Positions 7,035-11,181 of a stretch of DNA of 11,181 nucleotides are shown piece after piece. Below the pieces are notes generated by a model. The model was given only the letters and a program-made list of their open reading frames with translations, had not been told where the DNA came from and did no database searches. Each line of letters starts with the position of its first letter. The stretch's first letter is position 1. This DNA is from an uncultured Granulicatella sp. GTDB taxonomy: Bacteria; Bacillota; Bacilli; Lactobacillales; Aerococcaceae. The position numbers and the translations under genes are program-made. The DNA is taken from NCBI RefSeq assembly GCF_938030755.1, contig NZ_CALHIF010000027.1, positions 1-11,181 on the forward strand. The letters run 5' to 3'.

Positions 7035-8350
7035 GAAGATTAAAACTATTTCCAAAAATTTTCATTTATACTTTTAGTATATTAATATCACTCGTTGCGG
7101 TTGCTCATTTATTCTTATATTTTGCTTTCCCGCATTTTTACATGCAAGAACGGCAGCAAGAACTGAGTAGAAAAGCAGATGTTCTTGTAGAGAGTCTTTC
7201 TCAAGTGGATGAAAAGGGAGCTGCTTCGGCGCTACAAGTGTATGCCAATAATGAAGGTATAACAGCGTATTTGAAGCATGAAAGCACTGGAGAAAGTGTA
7301 ACTTTAGGAGCAAAATTACCAATAGATGAGAACAGCAATCAACATTCTGTGATTATCGAAGACCGTGAAGTCACGACTAAGGATGGAAAAAAACTATTTA
7401 TTCAAGTGGTTTCAACGACTGAAATGGTAAAACAAGCCACGCGAGTCACTTTCCATTATTTACCATTGTCTTTAGCTATCTCGATATTTACCGCAGTCAT
7501 ATTCTCTTATATCTATGCAAGAAAACTCTCAAGACCTCTGATGAGAATGTCTCGAGTTACAGAGAAAATGATGAACTTAGAAAGAGATGCGGCCTTTTTA
7601 GAACCAAGTTCGGATGAAATTGGACAAATGGAAGTACAAATTAATGATTTGTATCAACATTTATTATCGGTAATTGATGAACTAGAAGAAAAGAACAAAA
7701 AAATGATTCGCTTAGAAAAAACAAAAGTGGATTTTCTTCGTAGTGCCTCGCATGAGTTGAAAACACCACTTGCTAGTTTGAGAATTATGCTAGAAAATAT
7801 GAGCCTTAATGTAGGGAAATACAAGGATCGAGATAAATATTTAGTAGCTTCACTTGGCAAAGTGGACCAGTTATCGGTGTTAGTTCAAGAGATATTGGAA
7901 CTTTCAAAATTACAAGAAAGCACAATGGAAAAGCAATCGATTCAACTAGAAAGAATGATTCCTATTTGGAACAAAGAATTTAAAATTTTAGCACAAGAAA
8001 GAAATTTAATTATTGAAACGGATTTAGAATCTTCAACAATAGAAATGAACCAAATGGCCTTCCAAAAAGTTTGGAATAATTTGATGATTAATGCGATTCG
8101 TTACTCGAATGAAGGAGGTGTTATCAAAGTTTCTGCTAAAAATCATATTTTAAGAATAGAGAATCCTTGTCAACCTCTGACGGAGGAAGAAATAGAGATG
8201 GCATATTCATTATTACCATCGACAAGTAATAAAGGAAGTGGTAACGGGGTAGGATTATACATTATCCATCAATTATTAAAACAAGAAGAAATTAAACATC
8301 GCTTTTATGCAACCAAAACAGGTATGTGTTTTGAAATAGAAACAGAATAA
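7031..8350 (+). CDS. vncS: Membrane sensor histidine kinase, VncS-like
   Basis: This is a two-helix sensor kinase that would phosphorylate VncR. Of 439 residues, TM1 is about 11-33, an extracellular sensor loop of about 105 residues spans 34-140, and TM2 is about 141-163. A HAMP linker (about 164-216) follows, then a coiled-coil segment (ELEEKNKKMIRLEKTK). The dimerisation domain has phospho-accepting H241 in SASHELKTPLASL, and the ATPase domain has an N-box (NNLMINAIRYSNEGG, N354) and a Gly-rich lid (GSGNGVGLYI, 402-411). The G1 box is degenerate: ENPC (377-380) stands where most kinases have DxGxG. The N-terminus FPKIFIYTFSI matches my memory of pneumococcal VncS. The ATG overlaps the vncR stop codon by 4 nt, and TGGAG lies 5 nt upstream. 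The signal is not predictable from sequence. The vancomycin-tolerance role first proposed for the pneumococcal system has been disputed. Confidence 0.88.
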   Translation: MRRLKLFPKIFIYTFSILISLVAVAHLFLYFAFPHFYMQERQQELSRKADVLVESLSQVDEKGAASALQVYANNEGITAYLKHESTGESVTLGAKLPIDENSNQHSVIIEDREVTTKDGKKLFIQVVSTTEMVKQATRVTFHYLPLSLAISIFTAVIFSYIYARKLSRPLMRMSRVTEKMMNLERDAAFLEPSSDEIGQMEVQINDLYQHLLSVIDELEEKNKKMIRLEKTKVDFLRSASHELKTPLASLRIMLENMSLNVGKYKDRDKYLVASLGKVDQLSVLVQEILELSKLQESTMEKQSIQLERMIPIWNKEFKILAQERNLIIETDLESSTIEMNQMAFQKVWNNLMINAIRYSNEGGVIKVSAKNHILRIENPCQPLTEEEIEMAYSLLPSTSNKGSGNGVGLYIIHQLLKQEEIKHRFYATKTGMCFEIETE

Positions 8351-8387
8351 AAGCAGTATGGAAGGAGTGTCGTTTATTGGATTAATG

Positions 8388-8431
8388 AAAAAGCTGGATT
8401 ATCTCTTTTAGGAGATAATCCAGCTTTTTTT
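8388..8431 (+). terminator. Rho-independent terminator after vncS
   Basis: A perfect 18-bp stem, AAAAAGCTGGATTATCTC (8388-8405) with its complement at 8412-8429, closes a six-base loop (8406-8411) and is followed by T residues to 8431. It ends the vex-vnc transcript 37 nt after the vncS stop codon and isolates pckA. The outer stem word is the same as in the smpB terminator (2856-2884). Confidence 0.94.
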
Positions 8432-8479
8432 GTAATGGAACGGTAATGTTAAAAATAAGTAAATTAGAAAATATTTTCA

Positions 8480-8493
8480 CAAAAACGCTTACA
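8480..8493 (+). promoter_or_regulatory. cre-like (CcpA) site 1 over the pckA -35 region
   Basis: CAAAAACGCTTACA agrees with the catabolite-responsive consensus TGWNANCGNTNWCA except at the first two positions (12 of 14). It covers the -35 hexamer, where CcpA binding would block RNA polymerase. Binding is inferred, not shown. Confidence 0.6.
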
Positions 8494-8516
8494 TTTAAAG
8501 CGTTTTCGTGTATAAT
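8488..8516 (+). promoter_or_regulatory. pckA promoter
   Basis: A perfect -10 TATAAT (8511-8516) is preceded, at the ideal 17-bp spacing, by a -35 CTTACA (8488-8493, 4 of 6). Transcription would start near 8523, leaving a leader of about 29 nt with no room for a riboswitch. The -35 and the spacer lie within the cre-like inverted repeat. Confidence 0.8.
8495..8508 (-). promoter_or_regulatory. cre-like (CcpA) site 2 in the pckA promoter spacer
   Basis: Read on the reverse strand, CGAAAACGCTTTAA fits the cre consensus at 12 of 14 positions. With site 1 it forms a perfect 9-bp inverted repeat, AAAACGCTT (8482-8490) and AAGCGTTTT (8498-8506). The CG centres are 15 bp apart. The pair could equally be one larger operator for another dimeric regulator. 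Confidence 0.5.
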
Positions 8517-8551
8517 AAAGATATCAATAAAAAGATAGGAAGGTTGATATT

Positions 8552-10201
8552 ATGGCAACAATTGATCGTTTCGCTACAGACACTATACGCAAGAGCAATC
8601 CGCATCTTTCGCAATTGAAGGCAACTATTGAACCAGCTTTTTATTCGAACAATGCGACTGAAATTCCGACTCTGGCAGAGGCGTATGAATTAGCGTCACA
8701 TGCACCCAATACAACCGTATTAGATGCATTCGTAGCAAATGCGAAGGATTTAGGATTACCAGAGGATGCGCATATTCTTTCGGTAGTGGATGGGAGTGTC
8801 GTTGGACGTACGGCAAAAGCTCGTCGAATTTTAGGAAATAATCCAGCAGAAGATGCAAAGATTATTTCGATTATTCGCGACGAAATTTATAACAGCGCTT
8901 TTAAACCCTTTATTAAAGGAACAGCTATTGTAGGTCTTGATGAAGACTTCATGGTGAAGGCACATATCACAATGCCTAAAGAACACATTAACAACTTGTA
9001 CTCATGGTTATTGAACTTCCAAATTTTCAATGACCAATATAAGAGACGTTATGATGCGTCTAAACAATATGACGAAAATGATATTTTCATTTTCTTCGAT
9101 CCAACTTGGAGACATCCTGATTACCCAGATGGATTAGCATTCTTTGATACAAAACATAACTGTGCTGCAATTTTAGGAATGAGTTATTTTGGGGAAATCA
9201 AAAAAGGAACGTTAACATTAGCATGGGCAACTGCCGCTCGTAACAACTACGTTTCTTGCCACGGTGGTTTGAAGATTTTCCGTAAAGAAGGCGCTTCTTA
9301 CGTTGCAAGCTTCTTCGGATTATCTGGATCAGGGAAGTCTACATTAACACACGCTAAACATGACGATAAATACGACATTGAAGTATTACACGACGATGCA
9401 TTTGTGATTTCGGTAGAAGATGGTTCATCTGTAGCTTTAGAACCTTCTTACTTCGACAAAACAAATGACTATCCAGCAGGTCACAGAGAACAAGATTACT
9501 TCGTAACGGTTCAAAACTGTGGTGTGACTCTGGATGAAAACGGCCGTAAAGTATTAGTGACAGAAGATATTCGTAATGGTAATGGACGTACGGTTAAATC
9601 TCGTTATTCTACACCAAACCGTGTTGATAAGATTCAAGAACCAATTCAGTCTATTTTCTGGATCATGAAAGATGATGCACTACCACCATTAGTAAAAATC
9701 ACAGATCCACGTCTTGCATCAATTTTAGGATGTACATTAATGACAAAACGTTCTAATGCTGAAAATACAGGAGCTGGGGCAAACTTAGATGCGCTTGTTA
9801 TCGAACCATACGCAAACCCATTCCGTGTATATCCATTAGTAGAAGACTACGATAAATTCAAAGCCTTATTCGACAAAAATGTGGATTGTTATATTATTAA
9901 TACTGGAGACTTCTTGGGCAAAAAAGTGACGAAAGAAGTGTCTCTTGGTGTGATTGAAACAGTAGTAGATGGCAAAGCAAAATTTGAATTATTTGGTGGC
10001 CTTCCAGGAATGGAATACTTACCAGTGGAAGGTTATGAAGTTCCTGAAATGAATGGTGAATACGCTGAATTAATTCGTGACCGTATGCAATTCCGTTTAG
10101 ACTACTTGAAAGCATTTAATGATGCGAATCCAGAACATCAAATTCCAACAGATGCACTAGAAAGCATTAAGACAATCGAACGCTTTATCGACGTATTATA
10201 G
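8552..10201 (+). CDS. pckA: Phosphoenolpyruvate carboxykinase (ATP)
   Basis: This cytoplasmic enzyme interconverts oxaloacetate plus ATP with phosphoenolpyruvate, CO2 and ADP. At 549 residues it is close to the usual 530-540. The signature SYFGEIKKGTL (211-221) corresponds to the GGEMKKG motif with the metal and substrate lysine. The P-loop is GLSGSGKST (256-264), where most ATP-type enzymes have GLSGTGKTT. The acidic kinase-2 motif is HDDAF (280-284), in place of the usual GDDEHGW. A nucleotide- and substrate-binding Arg-rich stretch follows (TEDIRNGNGRTVKSRY, 337-352). The catalytic residues appear present, but these motifs depart from the E. coli type, so this is a divergent clade of the family. 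AGGAAGG at 8537-8543 sits 8 nt before the ATG. The promoter carries cre-like sites, so repression during growth on preferred sugars is likely. The next gene acts on the same metabolite. Confidence 0.9.
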   Translation: MATIDRFATDTIRKSNPHLSQLKATIEPAFYSNNATEIPTLAEAYELASHAPNTTVLDAFVANAKDLGLPEDAHILSVVDGSVVGRTAKARRILGNNPAEDAKIISIIRDEIYNSAFKPFIKGTAIVGLDEDFMVKAHITMPKEHINNLYSWLLNFQIFNDQYKRRYDASKQYDENDIFIFFDPTWRHPDYPDGLAFFDTKHNCAAILGMSYFGEIKKGTLTLAWATAARNNYVSCHGGLKIFRKEGASYVASFFGLSGSGKSTLTHAKHDDKYDIEVLHDDAFVISVEDGSSVALEPSYFDKTNDYPAGHREQDYFVTVQNCGVTLDENGRKVLVTEDIRNGNGRTVKSRYSTPNRVDKIQEPIQSIFWIMKDDALPPLVKITDPRLASILGCTLMTKRSNAENTGAGANLDALVIEPYANPFRVYPLVEDYDKFKALFDKNVDCYIINTGDFLGKKVTKEVSLGVIETVVDGKAKFELFGGLPGMEYLPVEGYEVPEMNGEYAELIRDRMQFRLDYLKAFNDANPEHQIPTDALESIKTIERFIDVL

Positions 10202-10203
10202 TG

Positions 10204-10208
10204 GGAGG
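10204..10208 (+). promoter_or_regulatory. Ribosome binding site of the carboxyltransferase gene
   Basis: GGAGG, 3 nt after the pckA stop codon, is 8 nt from an in-frame GTG (10217) and 11 nt from the adjacent ATG (10220). Spacing favours GTG, codon preference favours ATG; the two proteins would differ by one residue. Confidence 0.7.
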
Positions 10209-10219
10209 AGTGTTCGGTG

Positions 10220-11181
10220 ATGACAAGAAAAATAGGAATTACAGATACAATCTTACGGGATGCCCATCAATCGTTGATGGCAACCCGTATGCGAATTGAA
10301 GATATGCTCCCTGTTTTAGATCAACTGGATGAAGCAGGATTTGCCTCTTTAGAATGTTGGGGTGGGGCAACGTTTGACGCCTGTATTCGTTTCTTAGACG
10401 AAGACCCATGGGACAGACTTCGCACCTTGAAAAAACATTTAAAGAAAACACCGCTTCAAATGCTGTTACGCGGACAAAATATTTTGGGATATCGTCACTA
10501 TGCCGATGATGTTGTAGAAAAATTTGTCGAAAAATCAGCAGAAAATGGGATTGATATTTTCAGGATTTTCGATGCGTTAAACGACGTTCGTAACTTGGAA
10601 GCTTCACTAAATGCCGTGAAGAAGACAGGTAAAGAAGCGCAAATGACAATCTGTTACACGATTAGTGATGCGCATACGATTGACTATTACAAAGAACTAG
10701 CAGCTAAAATGCAAGAAATGGGTGCGGATTCTATCTGTGTGAAAGACATGGCTGGAATTTTAACACCAGCTCGTGGTATTGAGCTTGTTCGTGCATTAAA
10801 AGAAGTGATTACTGTTCCAATCGTTGTACACACTCACTGCACAAGTGGTATTGCGCAACTCACTTATCAAGCAGTCATTGAAGCTGGTGCGGACCGTATC
10901 GACACAGCTCTTTCACCACTCAGTGAAGGAACTAGTCAACCGCCTACGGAATCGTTAGTGATTGCGCTTCGTGAACTTGGCTATGACATCTCCGTTGATT
11001 TGGCAAAATTAGAACCAATTGCAGACCACTTCCGAGTGATTAAGGATAAATACATTAAAGACGGGACACTGAATCCAAAAATGTTAACACCGGACCCACG
11101 TGCGCTGTTATATCAAGTGCCCGGCGGAATGTTATCAAATATGTATTCTCAATTAACTCAAGCAGGTGCAACGGATAAATA
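10220..11181 (+). CDS. oadA: Oxaloacetate decarboxylase alpha / pyruvate carboxylase subunit B carboxyltransferase (partial, runs off the end)
   Basis: The open frame gives 320 residues with no stop before the window edge. It is the carboxyltransferase domain of biotin-dependent enzymes that move CO2 between oxaloacetate/pyruvate and biotin. Motifs of the TIM-barrel domain are intact: ITDTILRDAHQSLMATRMR with metal ligand D14, the ECWGGATFD segment (45-53), K175 in CVKDMAG (the lysine that is carbamylated in this family), metal-binding H204 and H206 in VVHTHCTSG, and GTSQPPTES (237-245). From about 265 the PYC/OadA C-terminal domain begins (with PDPRALLYQVPGGMLSN at 291-307). A C-terminal biotinyl domain, if present, is outside the window. 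A GTG at 10217 could be the start instead. It lies 18 nt after pckA in the same operon. Sequence alone cannot separate the decarboxylase alpha subunit from subunit B of a two-subunit pyruvate carboxylase; genes downstream (beta/gamma membrane subunits or a biotin carboxylase) would decide. Confidence 0.88.
   Translation, partial: MTRKIGITDTILRDAHQSLMATRMRIEDMLPVLDQLDEAGFASLECWGGATFDACIRFLDEDPWDRLRTLKKHLKKTPLQMLLRGQNILGYRHYADDVVEKFVEKSAENGIDIFRIFDALNDVRNLEASLNAVKKTGKEAQMTICYTISDAHTIDYYKELAAKMQEMGADSICVKDMAGILTPARGIELVRALKEVITVPIVVHTHCTSGIAQLTYQAVIEAGADRIDTALSPLSEGTSQPPTESLVIALRELGYDISVDLAKLEPIADHFRVIKDKYIKDGTLNPKMLTPDPRALLYQVPGGMLSNMYSQLTQAGATDK

Noticed and set aside
8358..8411. A 17-codon frame (MEGVSFIGLMKKLDYLF) after vncS, with AAGGAG-like bases inside
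   Set aside because: It runs into the terminator hairpin and lacks a correctly placed ribosome site; it is probably an accident of the stem.
1..11181. CRISPR arrays, insertion sequences, tRNA/rRNA genes, frameshifted genes
   Set aside because: I looked for regular spaced repeats, transposase motifs, terminal inverted repeats and cloverleaf sequences and saw none; all main reading frames are intact.

Overview
The window is about 11.2 kb of compact, A/T-rich, Gram-positive (Firmicutes) DNA with every gene on the + strand. Strong GGAGG-type ribosome binding sites, a VncRS/Vex-type locus, the est-rnr-smpB gene order and a cre-like operator point to the order Lactobacillales. A Carnobacteriaceae-type organism such as Granulicatella is my guess, but this is inference from gene content only and the genus is not proven.

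Region 1 (1-2884) is the end of an RNA-quality-control operon. It holds the last codons of a carboxylesterase (est), ribonuclease R (rnr) and the tmRNA-binding protein SmpB (smpB), tightly coupled and closed by a rho-independent terminator. RNase R and SmpB work together in trans-translation and the decay of defective mRNAs. No tmRNA (ssrA) gene follows smpB here.

Region 2 (2885-8431) is a five-gene module: permease, ATPase, permease, response regulator, histidine kinase. Gene order, protein lengths and remembered sequence similarity match the pneumococcal vex1-vex2-vex3-vncR-vncS locus. The two FtsX/MacB-type permeases and the ATPase form one membrane ABC complex, and VncS/VncR would sense a signal outside the cell and control transcription. 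Upstream of vex1 lies a perfect tandem 11-bp direct repeat, the arrangement OmpR-family regulators such as VncR bind. An extended -10 promoter lies between vex3 and vncR. VncR very probably starts at a TTG codon. The module ends in a second strong terminator whose outer stem word is the same as that of the smpB terminator.

Region 3 (8432-11181) is a carbon-metabolism operon: an ATP-type phosphoenolpyruvate carboxykinase (pckA), followed 18 nt later by a biotin-dependent carboxyltransferase subunit (oxaloacetate decarboxylase alpha / pyruvate carboxylase subunit B type), which runs off the window end. The pckA promoter is overlaid by a perfect 9-bp inverted repeat made of two cre-like (CcpA) sites, so catabolite repression is likely. 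The two enzymes share oxaloacetate and together connect PEP, oxaloacetate and pyruvate.

I see no tRNA, rRNA, CRISPR, insertion sequence or pseudogene. No gene-free stretch exceeds about 200 bases.
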